From the NCBI GenBank assembly GCA_037355855.1, contig CM074760.1, positions 4,580,501 to 4,644,500 on the forward strand: DNA of 64,000 nucleotides, in the 5' to 3' direction. Position 1 is the stretch's first letter. Each line of letters opens with the position of its first letter. A model generated the notes under the pieces. That model had not been told where the DNA came from, did not search any database, and worked only from the letters and a program-made list of their open reading frames with translations. A program made the position numbers and the translations under genes. The stretch is from Pseudo-nitzschia pungens (lineage: Eukaryota; Bacillariophyta; Bacillariophyceae; Bacillariales; Bacillariaceae). Positions 42,681-54,783 of this stretch are shown here, in pieces.

Positions 42681-44968
42681 TCAGGTTACCATTTTGGTGT
42701 TCTTAGTAATATCGGTCTGATACGAACGATCGCTCTTTGCCTTGTAGTATGCCTTCTTATACTCATTGTATTCTTGTTCAGTGATGCCTAGGATAACATT
42801 CCTGAATTTACGAAATAGGGACCCTTGTAGTGGCTTGGTAAAGTAGTCTGCAATCATCTGATCCGTGGGCATGTATTCGATGGTCACCTCTCCCTTTTGT
42901 ACCCGATCTGTTACAAAGAAATACCTGATATTAATGTGCTTAGTTCTCTTTCCACTACTTGACTTACCATTCTTTTCCAGGCGTATGGAACTTGTGTTAT
43001 CTTGGTATAGTATGGTTGTTCCGTTGCCCAATGCCGGTTTTGTTGCATCTGACGTGTTATCTGTCATGTGCTGCCCTTGTGCCATTAGGAATTGTCTTGC
43101 CCAACAAATGAATGACATGTTGTCATCCACCCCAACAATCTCTGCTTCCGTTGAGCTTCTGGTGTTTAGCTTCTGCTTTGTTGATGTGGCTATTGCGCCT
43201 CCCCAACCAAAGGTCATGAAACCACCTGTATGGCTCCTCATATCTTCATGGACTGCAAAGGCGGCGTCCACATGCCAGTACACATCTCCAGTTTCATCCC
43301 ACCCCAACATGAGTGGTAGAAAGGGCGTTTCCTTTAAGTAGCTCAGTACTCTCTTCAACTTCTTCCAGTCGTCGGTGTCTGGTGACTTTGTCCTTGTACA
43401 GAGGAACGCTATTGCTGTCTGTATATCCGGCCGTGTTCTTTTCGCCATAAACAGTAGCTTCGCCACATAGTGGTGGAATATTACGGCTTTGTCCTCTTCT
43501 AACTTCTCGCTTGCTCCACTAATCTTGAAGAGATGGTCTGCAGCAGGCGTCACGGCCTCACAACCATCCAAGTCCTTTGGTAGGTTCTGTAGGATCTCCT
43601 CCAGGTAGTCAAACATGCTGAACTTAACGACGCCAGTTTCTGAGTAATCAATTGTCATCCCAACATAATCATGTATTTTTCCGCGTGTCTCGGTTAGTGG
43701 AGAAATTTGTCCGTACACCTTGTTTAGGTCCCTAATAACTGCCGTCACCACTTCTGGGTCCTTGTGTGATATCTTCAGGTCGTCGACATGCCATACGATG
43801 GTGCATTGCTTCCCATTAATCACCTTGTTCATGGTGCATGCATCATATGGATTCCATTCAAAACCCCATTCCTTTAGTGTTCCAGATAAGTTTTCCCAGA
43901 ATAGGATCGCTGCTCTCATGGTTCCGTAGATGGCCTTCTCTGCCTTGGCATATAACATTTTCTTTCCGTGCCTATCAATTAGGTGCGGACGATACATCTT
44001 TAGATCGATTCTGCAGAGTAGTTCTGCCATGGTCCCATCGAGTCAGATGAACACGTCCTCTCCTTCCGGCATATCTGTCTGTAGAAAAGCTCCCAGAATG
44101 TCCACAGTGGAGACATCGCGTTCCTCTATTGCATCGATGATGCATGACAACATTAAAGCATGTAGTGAGACTGTAGGTGATACAGCATCTTCTTTGGCTA
44201 TGAACTCACGTTGTTTCCTACCATCGGCGCATCCTCTGCCTTTTACCTTTCCTTCCCGTTTCCGCTTGAGGAACATCAGATATGGTAGAGCTTGCTGTAC
44301 CTCTTCCTTGGTCATCTTCCGGGGATCAACAACAGATCCCACTTTTCGGTCATGGAATTGCTGCAGCTCTTTTAACACGGCGGTGACACCTTCTTCTCCA
44401 AAGATCTTCAGCCCTTGCTTCACCCCGTATTGCTTGGTTACTTGGCTTGCATCAAGGTTGTTGTAGTTCTCGATCGCCGCAGCCACCAACATGACTGCCT
44501 CGTGGTCGTTGCTAATCTTTTCGACTGCTGCAGAGAATCCAGCTGTAGTAAATAGGCGGCTTCGACTTGTTGCTGCGAACCCGTCGTCTGAGCTGTACTT
44601 GTTGTGCGTTCGCCGTACAGTTGTGCGTAATCGATGGGCGATTGGTTCGAAGGTGCTCCGAATACGGTCACCGAGTGCTTCCTCCTGCTCGCTTGTATCC
44701 TCTGTATCATTCTGTTCGGTTTCAACGGTCGATCGGTCACTTTCATCGTCGGCTTCCTCGCCTGCTTCCTCGATTGTGCCATTTTCATGTTGCTCATCAA
44801 CAGGTGTGTTAGTATTGCAGTCTGGCTCTGTTGTTGACAATGTGTCCTCTGATTCAATAAGTGCCTGGTCTTCAGCGATTAGATCGGATAATTCTGATTC
44901 GTCATCAGACCTGTCTGGCGCATAGTCGGCATCGCTGGCGTTGTCGTCATCGCTGTTGATATCTGTGT
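42681..44968 (-). pseudogene. Copia 1 reverse transcriptase and RNase H, one nonsense codon
   Basis: One frame runs from the copia 2 junction to a stop at 42681. It starts with an acidic linker (DDESELSDLIAEDQ), then the RT N-terminus (LKRKREGKVKGRGCADGRKQ), the RT core with VWHVDDLKISH, and the RNase H part (HVDAAFAVHEDM, NTRSSTEAEIVGVDDN, YQDNTSSIRLEKNG, MIADYFTKPLQGSLF). A TGA at 44043-44045 lies in LDGT context, where related elements have Arg. A CGA to TGA change explains it. No other lesion is seen. Confidence 0.92.
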
Positions 44969-45884
44969 TGATATCCGCTCGTCAGCGGTCTTCGGGGAAC
45001 GATTCGTAGATATAAACTGTTTCATACTGGCCTAAAAATAGGGGAAAGCCTTAACAATAACAATACATAAAGTCCTGGCAAATCGTGAGTCTACAGTGGA
45101 CTGTTCAAGGTCTATTGCATACGCTCAAGCAATACAAGGCACTTCCCTAGAGGTACATCGGAATCGTCGTAAGGGGAGGGCATGATAGGCGTGTTTATTT
45201 TAGAGTATAAAGAAAAGAGTGAATAAAGGGAGGGAGCTGAGCCAAAGCGCTCAGCTCTGTATCGTGACATCGATTCGCTAACTCGCTAACTCGTATAATA
45301 ACAGAACTCCTGTAGCTCTGGTACTGTATCCTACGAGTAGCGTACCGTATCGGAGTATCGTAGGTATCTCCGATTAATTAGACCGAATCGTGTGCTAGCT
45401 CACTTATGCTAGCACGTTTGGTAACTGTTTGGGCCGGGTATTCAGTCGTGGTATATATTATACACCAATGACCCGACCCCGGCGGTAGCATAGTATCTTA
45501 GCATGGTATCATGGTAGGCTAGCATCTTTCAGTATCTCGTAGCCTTAGCAACCCTAACCCTGTAGCATTTAGCTACACCATGACAGGAGGTGCTTTACTC
45601 GGGGTACGTACGATTGGTACAAATCGTACGCGGCGACCCTAGTAAACTCTGCTAGCATCCATACTAAACAGGATAGGTCTGCTGCTAAGCCTGCTGCTAA
45701 GCCTGTTGCTAAGCCTGCTGCTAAGCCTGTTGCTAAGCCTGTTGCTAAGCCTGTATGCTAGCAATTAGCACACATCTCAGCACCTGTTAGTCAGCTGCTA
45801 CTGGGTGTTGCTGTCTGTATCCCCAGTAGCCCTTCTACACAGGAGCCTTAGCATAGATCATAGCACCCACCTTGAATATCTTCA
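44969..45884 (-). repeat. Copia 2 3' LTR (916 bp)
   Basis: Ends TGATATCCGC (left) and ATATCTTCA (right) on the plus strand. It differs from the other LTR by two substitutions (cacG/Attt near 45415, atggT/Cagg near 45515) and by six rather than seven 12-bp units (gttgctaagcct) at 45680-45755. Confidence 0.88.
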
Positions 45885-46543
45885 TAGTCCCCGTGATTCA
45901 TGCTAGTAGTCCTGTAATGAGCAACTGAGCAACTATACCAGTCCCCGGAAACAGATACTCCCAGGGGAACACCAATACTCTTGCTTGTTGTACCAGGACA
46001 CTTGGATGGATCATAACAGAATTCAGGGATGCTTCCATATAACTTGTCAGAGATCAAACTGCACCAAATATTGCAGTTTCCTATCAGAGGCCCGGCCGAT
46101 TTATGGTAGAAAAAAAAAAGGGGTTGGACCGAAAGGCGTTTTGCCCTTGGTCCGGTTCCTTAACACGTATAAGGACATATCAATCGGCCTATTGTTGTTT
46201 CAAATCTTTATAGTCCCCGGAACCGGTGTACCGGAGACTCCCAATATAACATATAACATAGGATCAAATCGAAGTCGGAATCCACTGCAACAAAGAAATC
46301 CGTACTCGGAATCGAAATCGCGTCCGAAATCAACTGCGTTCGAACAGTTCGACTGCTTCCGAAAATTGTTGCGTCCGAAAATCGTTGCATCTGAAAAACG
46401 AAATCGAAATCGTAACGATCGAAGAACTCGTAATCGAAATCCGGAATCGACTGGTTCCAAAATCGAAATCAGAAATATCTGCTGCGTCCGAGCTGCTTGT
46501 CAGGGACCAAAGGTTCCCCAAATAATGCAGCTAGAGCAATTTT
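45885..46543. other. Copia 2 non-coding segment between RNase H and 3' LTR
   Basis: No gene. Bases 46270-46450 are rich in gaaatcg/cgaaatc words, and tagtccccgg occurs at 46209 and in related form near the LTR edge. The polypurine tract would be next to 45885; the minus strand reads CACGGGGACTA there. Confidence 0.5.
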
Positions 46544-47515
46544 TTACCACATGCATCGAGCGCAGTGTTCTTTTAGGGCTGGACCATTCAGTAGCTTGGT
46601 GAATAAGTCAGCAATATTGGTCTCGCCAGGCTCCTTCGCAATTCGGATCGTCCCAGCAGCAATAGACTCGCGCGCCTTGTGGTAAGCAACGCTGTTGTGC
46701 TTCTTGTTGCATGGACTCTCCGGCCTGGTGGTGTTCATAACAACAGACTCGTTGTCACAGTACACATTGGTAGGACCTTCAATAGGGACGCCCATCATCC
46801 TGAGCTTGTATCTAAGACCCTCAATCAGTTCAATTGCAATTCGGAGTGCAACTATCTCAGAACCAAAGGTTGACGTCTCGACAGTGGTCTGGCGTTTGCT
46901 GAACCACAGGATGGGGGCCCTGTTTACAAAGATAATAATCCCGGTATGGGATCTTCGTGTTGCTTTACATCCGGCATGATCCGCATCGACAAAACAGCTC
47001 ATGATAACAGCCTTCCCAAGCGCTTCAGGGGCATCTGGCGGCAACACCTCCTTGGCGTCAGGATAGAATTCACTCCAGTCGCAGTCAGGGAATCTGGACT
47101 CATCCACTTCAGGCCGGGTCTCATCAAACACCAACTTGGATCGGGCATGCGCCTTGAGATAAGCGAACATATGCAATACTTGATTCAAATGCCCTGTTCT
47201 TGCCTGCGCTAGATATCTAGACATGAGAGATACAGGCATGACCAAATCCAGTCTTCCAAGTTCACACAACCATCTCAAGACGCCAATCAATCCCTGGTAG
47301 TAATTTTGCTTGCTTGGATCTAGTTCGGTGGTAACATCAACTTCAGGTCGATAATCGGATGTCAACAGGGTTGAAACCTTGTTCGGAAGATACTTGTAAG
47401 CAAGCGTCCCCCTTGAATCCTGTAAAAATAACAGGAAATCATGGACGCTGCTTTCTCCACGTCCTGCTCCTTCCCCTACCGGATCGAGCCTCCATGGTGC
47501 CACCATGACGCTCAT
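46544..47515 (-). pseudogene. Copia 2 RT C-terminus and RNase H
   Basis: From about residue 35 on the sequence is the RT/RNase H connection and RNase H of a Ty1/copia element (LDPSKQNYYQGLIGVLRWLC, then CFVDADHAGCKATRRSHTG, RQTTVETSTFGSEIVALRI, VYCDNESVVMNT, NIADLFTKLLNG). The first 30 residues come from upstream sequence joined by the deletion (junction near 47420). It is open but lacks polymerase motifs. It is only distantly similar to copia 1, so this is a different family. Confidence 0.85.
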
Positions 47516-47636
47516 CTACTGTATCAACAACTGCGTATCAACAGGCCCCAGAGGTGGATGTGTGGGCTCCGGTCGGTCGCGTGTCTGGGGAAGGGCTCCC
47601 CATTAACATCAGGGATCTCGCGATGTCAGCTGTAGT

Positions 47637-48564
47637 TGATATCCGCTCGTCAGCGGTCTTCGGGGAACGATTCGTAGATATAAACTGTTTCATACTGGCC
47701 TAAAAATAGGGGAAAGCCTTAACAATAACAATACATAAAGTCCTGGCAAATCGTGAGTCTACAGTGGACTGTTCAAGGTCTATTGCATACGCTCAAGCAA
47801 TACAAGGCACTTCCCTAGAGGTACATCGGAATCGTCGTAAGGGGAGGGCATGATAGGCGTGTTTATTTTAGAGTATAAAGAAAAGAGTGAATAAAGGGAG
47901 GGAGCTGAGCCAAAGCGCTCAGCTCTGTATCGTGACATCGATTCGCTAACTCGCTAACTCGTATAATAACAGAACTCCTGTAGCTCTGGTACTGTATCCT
48001 ACGAGTAGCGTACCGTATCGGAGTATCGTAGGTATCTCCGATTAATTAGACCGAATCGTGTGCTAGCTCACTTATGCTAGCACATTTGGTAACTGTTTGG
48101 GCCGGGTATTCAGTCGTGGTATATATTATACACCAATGACCCGACCCCGGCGGTAGCATAGTATCTTAGCATGGTATCATGGCAGGCTAGCATCTTTCAG
48201 TATCTCGTAGCCTTAGCAACCCTAACCCTGTAGCATTTAGCTACACCATGACAGGAGGTGCTTTACTCGGGGTACGTACGATTGGTACAAATCGTACGCG
48301 GCGACCCTAGTAAACTCTGCTAGCATCCATACTAAACAGGATAGGTCTGCTGCTAAGCCTGCTGCTAAGCCTGTTGCTAAGCCTGTTGCTAAGCCTGTTG
48401 CTAAGCCTGTTGCTAAGCCTGTTGCTAAGCCTGTATGCTAGCAATTAGCACACATCTCAGCACCTGTTAGTCAGCTGCTACTGGGTGTTGCTGTCTGTAT
48501 CCCCAGTAGCCCTTCTACACAGGAGCCTTAGCATAGATCATAGCACCCACCTTGAATATCTTCA
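47637..48564 (-). repeat. Copia 2 5' LTR (928 bp)
   Basis: Direct repeat of 44969-45884 with seven copies of the 12-bp unit (48348-48432). Confidence 0.88.
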
Positions 48565-49449
48565 TATATCTTCGTCAATGTCCGCGATGATTGTGCTACC
48601 GGTACTTACCAGAACTCCATTTGGCATTTTGTCCCGTTCTGCGAGCGTTTCGATCTTGTCAATTACTGCGTTGGTCATTGGGATGGGCGTTACAAATTGT
48701 CGCCGAATCCGTTTTCCGGTGTCTATGTTATATGCCCAAAATCCGCCAGTTAGATCACCAGTAGGGCGTAGGTATACTGCGTCGTCAGATCGAGCTCGCA
48801 TGGTATTGTCGGTATCGCCATGGTGCGCTTGTATACTTTCGAGGAACTGAAATCCAACGGTCGATGCGTCCAGCAATGTCCCTGTCATTAGTTCGCGTGC
48901 TGTGATAGTGGGGGACACGCTTGTGGTTCGGCAGTTAAGCCAGTAGATAGCGGAGTATACCATTTCGATAATAAGTCTTCGGGGAAGTGTGCGCACTGGT
49001 AGGCTGTGCATCATGGCCCGGATATTTTCTTTTACTGTGCGTATGCTGCGCTCAACGGTTGGTTCATGTGCCTGCGCCGCCACACAGCTTAGTCGGATTG
49101 GTGGCGTCATGCGCAGTAGGTCATCTCGTGCACATTCGAAGTCATTGTCCCCCCAAATTTCCACCACAGAGAACCCTCGGCTTGCGTACTGTCCAACTAG
49201 CGTCTCAATACAAGTGATAATTGTTGCTTTCTTGGTGTCGCCAATGGCGCGTGCCGATCTGATTCGTAGGTGTCGCGAAATGCTGTGGAAGAATGCAATG
49301 CCATTGACCCACATGATGTCCACACATAGTGTCACATTCCCATAGATGTTTAGAATCTTGTCAGGCACCGGGAGGATGTCTTCTCGTGCGTGTTCTGGTT
49401 GTTGCCAAACTGTTTTCCCTTTAATGGTGCCACTATGCTCACCGTAGAT
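48565..49449 (-). pseudogene. Copia 1 integrase part
   Basis: The frame continues from the gag/pre-integrase part across the F insertion (YGEHS joined to GTIKGKT). The core shows CVDIMWVNGI, EIWGDNDFECARDDL and AQAHEPTVERSIRTVKE, giving the D, D and E positions of an rve-type integrase. A C-terminal piece (MTGTLLDASTVGFQF, then YNIDTGKRIRRQF) ends at the copia 2 junction in DIDEDI. Not mutated inside, but separated from gag and RT by insertions. Confidence 0.88.
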
Positions 49450-49933
49450 TAATTAATATTAAAATATACTTATTTAAGTAGGAAAATCCACCGAAGGTGG
49501 TTAAAAGCTACTCAGTCTGTAACCAGACTTTATCGTCGCCTCAATCGAAGAGAGGTTAGGCCCCAAGTTGTAGAACGACGCGTCGCCTCAACCATGGGGG
49601 ATTTGGGCCCCAGGTTGTAAAGACGACTATTTTGCAAACGAACCTTGGTAAGAAACAGGAAGAAAAACAAACCAGTCCAGAGCACAACAGACACTGCTGT
49701 TGCAAAGCGTACAAGAGACGGGTGACAAGAACGTGAAAGGGAAAGACGCAAGCAAAACTGTCCCTTGAATGCTGCTGTAAAGCATCAGTAATGCTAGTGG
49801 TCAGCTGACACAAGCAAAACCCTGACTAGATACATAGTATCTGTAATGCTAGTGGTCAGCGTACAAAAGCAAAACTCCTCTCTTAATGCTGGAGTGCAGC
49901 ATCAGTAATGCAAGTAGTCATCCCCAAACACAT

Positions 49934-51845
49934 ACAATTTGCGCGAAGCGCATTTTGTCCGACGTTCCGATGTTCCAGTACTAAAAATACGTAGATTTCT
50001 ACACACATTTACCATGCGATATCTCGCTCCCTTCTACACACCCAACCACACAACCAGGACCTACACATACTAACAGCGACCTCGCCTCTTTGATTCTGCT
50101 ATTTGTTCAGTTGCTCAATGCTTTGTTTGGTCGAGTTGGTTGCCTATTCACCACTCGACGATCAATCGGCAACAGCAGCAGCACAGCAGCAGCACAGCAG
50201 CAGCACCAAAACCGACACATAAATTCTACAGCACCTCCAGTACAGATTCTACGGCACTTTGCATATACTTTTCGATGTACCGTATTTCTGCTGATCAATC
50301 CATTACCAAGCTCCACCCTCAAGGCCCTTAAGTATATCTTATACTTAATGTTCTACATTGTTTCCAAGCTTCCTAAGTGATTTCCACTTAACGTTCTACA
50401 TTCTTCAAGGTTCCTTGCTAAGTCCCCTAAGTCTTTTCAAGGTGTAGTTCACGAACAGCCCCTTCCACTGTAGGAATATTCAGCTGTCATCTGTTTTCAA
50501 GTCCATTGCCCTGCTGGACCATAAGTGTTTTCGCTTATGGTCCTACTGTTTTCTGACCCAAGCCCCAAAGCCGCTAAGTACAGTTCACTTAAGGCTCTAC
50601 CATCTACATAACCCTCTCAGGTGTACAGTATAAATGTCATCTGTTTTCAAGTCTACTGCCCTGCTGGACCATAAGTGTTTTCGCTTATAATCCTACTGTT
50701 TTTTGACCCAAGCCCCAAAGCCGCTAAGTACAGTTTGCTTAAGGATCCACCACCTACATAACCCTCTCAGGTGTACAGTATAAATGTTATCTGTTTTCAA
50801 GTCTACTGCCCTGATGGACCATAAGTGTTTTCGCTCAAGGTCCTACTATTTTCTGACCCAAGCCCCAAAGCCGCCAAGTACAGTTCGCTTAAGGCTCTCA
50901 TACCTACATACACCTCGCAGATGCATTCTTCAACTGTCATCTGTTTTCAAGTCTACTGCCCTGATGGACCATAAGTGTTTCGCTTATGGTCCTACTGTTT
51001 TTTGCCCCAAGCCCCAAAGCCGCTAAGTATAGCTTGCTTAAGGCTCTCCTACCTACATAACCCTCTCAGGTGCACACTTCAACTGTCATCTGTTTTCAAG
51101 TCTACTGCCCTGATAGTCCATAAGTGTTTTCGATTATGGACCTACTGTTTTTCTGACCCAAGCCCCAAAGCCGCTAAGTACAGCTTGCTTAAGGCTCTCC
51201 TACCTACATAACCCTCTCAGATGCACACTTCAACTGTCATCTGTTTTCAAGGCTACAGCCCTGATGGTTCATAAGTGTTATCACTTAAAGGCTGTGTTTC
51301 CAAGCTACTACAGGAGAGCAAGTTCGTTCTACGAATTTGGTAGTAGGCTCCATGGCCTCTTAGTTTCACTGTACCATACGAATGGTAAGGAGTGTGTGGT
51401 AAGGAATGTGTTTGGGGCTGACTACTCGCATTACTGATGCTGCAATCCAGCATTAAGAGAGGAGTTTTGCTTTTGTACGCTGACCACTAGCATTACTGAT
51501 ACTATGTATCTCGGGAAGGGTTTTGCTTGTGTCGGCTGACCACTAGCATTACTGATGCTTTACAGCAGCATTCAAGGGCCAGTTTTGCTTGTGTCTTTCT
51601 CTTTCACGTTCCTGTTACCCCGTCTCCTGTACGCTTTGCAACAGCAGTGTCTGTTGTGCTCTGGACTGGTTTTTAGCCGTCTTTACAACCTGGGGCCTAT
51701 TCCCCATGGTTGAGGCGGCGCGTCGTTCTACGACTTGGGGTCCTGACTCTTCGATTGAGGCGACGATAAAGTCTGGTTACAGACTGAGTAGCTTTTAACC
51801 ACCTTCGGTGGATTTTCCTACTTAAATAAGTATATTATTATTATT
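49934..51845 (+). mobile_element. Non-coding LINE relative E inside F
   Basis: It starts ACAATTTGCGCGAAGCGC, ends with a tta tail, and is flanked by agtcatccccaaacacat (49916-49933 and 51846-51863; 18 bp), which splits F. Contents match D closely: leader, six 150-bp repeats from 50488, units with actagcattactgat, 3' UTR and three hairpins. No coding capacity beyond repeat-derived ORFs. Confidence 0.92.
50488..51270 (+). repeat. Six 150-bp repeats with a stem-loop (element E)
   Basis: Unit starts at 50488, 50638, 50788, 50938, 51087 and 51238. In the unit at 51087 the stem is GTCCATAA with TTATGGAC, where others have GACCATAA with TTATGGTC, a paired change. Confidence 0.92.
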
Positions 51846-53132
51846 AGTCATCCCCAAACACATTCCTTACCACTGTATGGTACATAAAGTACAGAGCCTA
51901 CTACCAAATTCGGAACAGCTGTCCTCCTGTTCGAACTTAGTAGTAGCCAGAAACACGTAGAGGCAGTGGAGCCTACTACCAAATTCAAGTTCGTAACAGC
52001 TGGCCTTCTGTTCGAACTTGAACTTGCTCTCCTGTAGTAGCTTGGAAACAGGGGCTCTAAGTGATAACACTTATGGACCATCAGGGCTGTAGGCTTGAAA
52101 ACAGGTCTCGGCTGTACTGTGGATTGGAGGGGTATATGTTGGTGGTGGAGCGTTAAGTAACATGTACTTAGCAGCTTTGGGACTTGGGTCAGAAAAACAG
52201 TAGGTCCATAATCGAAAACACTTATGGACTATCAGGGCAGTAGACTTGAAAACAGATGACAGTTGAAGTGTGCGTGCATCTGAGAGGGTTATGTAGGTAG
52301 GAGAGCCTTAAGCAAGCTGTACTTAGCGGCTTTGGGGCTTGGGTAAGAAAACAGTAGGACCTTTAGCGAAAACACTTAAAGTCCAGCAGGGCAGTAGACT
52401 TGAAAACAGATGACAGTTGAAGAATGCATCTGAGAGGTATATGTAGGTAGGAGAGCCTTAAGCGAACTGTACTTAGTGGCTTTGGGGCTTGGGTCAGAAA
52501 ACAGTAGGACCATAAGCGAAAACACTTATGGTCCAGCAGGGCAATGGACTTGAAAACAGATGACAGCTGGAATTTCTTGTAGAAATATTCCTACAGTGGA
52601 AGGGGCTGTTCGCGAACTTCGACTTGAAAAGACTTATGAGGACTCAGCAAGGAACTTCGAAGAATGTAGAACATTAAGTGAGAATCACTTAAGCAGCTTG
52701 GAAACAGTGTAGAACATTAAGTATAAGATATACTTAAGGGCCTTGGAATGGAGCTGGGAAACAGATCGAAGCAATAGACATGTACGTTCAGTTTTGCTGT
52801 ACGGTAGAATCTGTACTGGAAGTGCTGTAGAAAATTATGTGTCGGTTTTGGTGCTGCTGCTGCTGCTGTTGCCGAATCCAATCGACGACGGCAATGGTGA
52901 ATAGGCACCAAAGCAGCCAAAACAAAGCAGCAAGCAACTGAACTGATAGCAGAAATGAAGAGCGGAGGTCTTGGTTAATACATGTAGGTCCTGGTATTGT
53001 GATTGGGGGTGTAAAAGGGAGCTAGATATCGCATGGTAAATGTGTGTAGAAATCTACGTATTTTTAATACTGGAACATCGGAACGTCGGACAAAATGCGC
53101 TTCGCGCAAATTGTACTATGCTCACCGTAGAT

Positions 53133-54674
53133 GTCCTTCATGATTTGGACATCGCGGCGTGTTACTGTGCAGTTCTTGATTAGGTTGTTGTCAATCATTT
53201 TGATGAGGCTCTTGCTGTTTGGCAACCATAATTGCTCTTGTAGCTTTCGTGCTTTCTCTGCACGTCGGCAATCCAGGTCGGAGTATAGCTTCTTTTGGCC
53301 TTCCACAGTGGTGATTGCAAGGAGTAGCCCACTTTCCTTTGTCATGTCGCAGTAGTAGAGGTTGCATGGCGACCGACCGAACCTTCTGGTTTCTCCATTG
53401 CTTTTGTGTACATGTAGGGCGTTGTCCATGGCGCTGTCCATTGTAACTCGGAATTGGTCAGTGACACGTGCAAGAGACAGGACATTAGCAATGCCTTCCT
53501 CGTAGAACCATACCTCTCCGAAGCCAGGTAAGTCCGCAATTAGGTTGGTTGTGGCTGTCCCCGAGTTGCAGTGAATGGTTCCTCGGCCGTTGTTGGCACC
53601 CTTACCTTTCCCTCGGGTTCCTTTTCGTGACCCGTGGAATTGCTGTAGCATGTCAATGACCCGGGACACAGTTCTTGGGTATTGATTTGTTCCGAGGCTG
53701 TATTGGTTAGCAAGTGTCTCCTTTAACTTACTTGTCTCCTCGTCGCTCCCCTCGATCATGAGTGTGGCTAGAATTGATTGCTCAACTAACCGGTCCACTT
53801 CCTTTCGGGAGGTTTCTCCGAGTGTAAGGTAGGTCTCATGGGTGGTTATCGCGGTTTGATCGATGATGAGTGGTTCCTGTTCGAGGTACGCAATTATAAA
53901 ACCCTTCATGATGATTGACCCTCCGAGTGATTTGACCACCTCGTATGCGTCGGTTACTGACTTTCCGAACTCTGTTGCGTTGTTTCCCCGCTGCCGGGTG
54001 CAGAGTAGCTTCCGTAGCGCTCGTACCAGGTTGGTTTCGCCATGGACCTTGGTTTTGCTTCCTTGATAACAGATCTCGCGTAGGATGGTAAGTAGGCCAA
54101 CAATGCATTGCTTTGTGTCGACAGATTCCCAATTATCATGTCCTTCGAGCTTGTCCATCATTTCGTCATCGATTTGGCCCAGGGCCACGGCGTAGATTTT
54201 CTTCATGTCTTGTTGGTATACGCTGTATTCCTTGACCTTTTGCTTGATTTCCTCTTGGTACATTTGTTGTGCAATTGCCTTTTTAGCTGGATTCTCTTCC
54301 ATTGTTTCTTTTCCGTCTTCTGACTTCACTTTGTCCATCCATTCGCTTTTATCTACAGGTGTAGGCACAAATTCTGTTCGTGTGGTTACTTTCATGTGTT
54401 TAATTGAGAGCCCAACCTCTGGTACGTATTTTGACCCACCAAGTGTTTGTAGGCGTCGCTTGAATGTTTTGTAGTCTTGTGGGGAGGCATCTCCTTTCAT
54501 GATGATGCCTTTCATCTCGTTTTGGTCGTCACCGGTGAATACTGGTGTTGTCTTCCCTTCAGGCTTTGTTTTCGTCCTTTTGTTTGGGTTGATGTTGCCG
54601 CCTTGACGGCTGTTGGTGTTGGTGGTGTTGGCTTCATTGCCTGGTGCCCCATTCTGGGTTTTCGAGTCGTCCAT
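53133..54674 (-). pseudogene. Copia 1 gag and pre-integrase region
   Basis: The ATG at 54674 (MDDSKTQNGAPGNEANTT) starts the gag frame; the open frame continues upstream into the LTR, but that part is not typical. A gag-type helical body extends to GSRKGTRGKGKGANNGR. It is followed directly by TIHCNSGTATTNLIADLPGFG and a GAG-pre-integrase part (NVLSLARVTDQFRV, NLYYCDMTKES). The CCHC zinc knuckle and the protease DTG/DSG site expected between these are missing. The frame is then cut by element F at codon GEHS. Confidence 0.85.
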
Positions 54675-54783
54675 TACGACGGTGACGATGGCACGACCTT
54701 GCAATATCGATTCCTTGGTATGGATATGACTGGCAGCAGTCCTGTGATAGAGATGCTGACTTTCGAGTGCACTTTGAAAATTA

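Larger units (their letters stand above)
44969..48564 (-). mobile_element. Copia element 2, internally deleted (3.6 kb)
   Basis: Two long direct repeats (916 and 928 bp) enclose 1752 bp that code only for the end of RT and RNase H. Gag, protease, integrase and most of RT are gone. It sits between integrase and RT of copia 1. A clean 5-bp target duplication could not be read; agata occurs close to both outer junctions, but the register is off by a few bases. Near-identity of the LTRs means it is younger than its host element. Confidence 0.85.
49450..53114 (-). mobile_element. Non-coding LINE relative F, interrupted by E
   Basis: The 5' end at 53114 (ACAATTTGCGCGAAGCGC on the minus strand) and a taat-type tail at 49450 are flanked by actatgctcaccgtagat (49432-49449 and 53115-53132; 18 bp). 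It has the same build as D: leader, four 150-bp repeats (about 52095-52600), 3' UTR units and terminal hairpins. No LINE ORF. Without E and its target duplication it is about 1.7 kb. It disrupts copia 1 between gag and integrase. Confidence 0.9.

Noticed and set aside
45548..45565. Telomere-like ccctaaccctg in the copia 2 LTR
   Set aside because: Fewer than two repeat units, and it occurs identically in both LTRs; no telomeric array.
44969..48564. Assembly artefact producing a 0.9-kb duplication
   Set aside because: The two copies differ by two substitutions and one 12-bp unit, have different flanks, and enclose copia RNase H in the expected orientation, so they are LTRs.
36548..51270. CRISPR-like array of regular repeats
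   Set aside because: Units are 150 bp with no unique spacers, lie in retroelements of a eukaryotic genome, and no cas gene is present.
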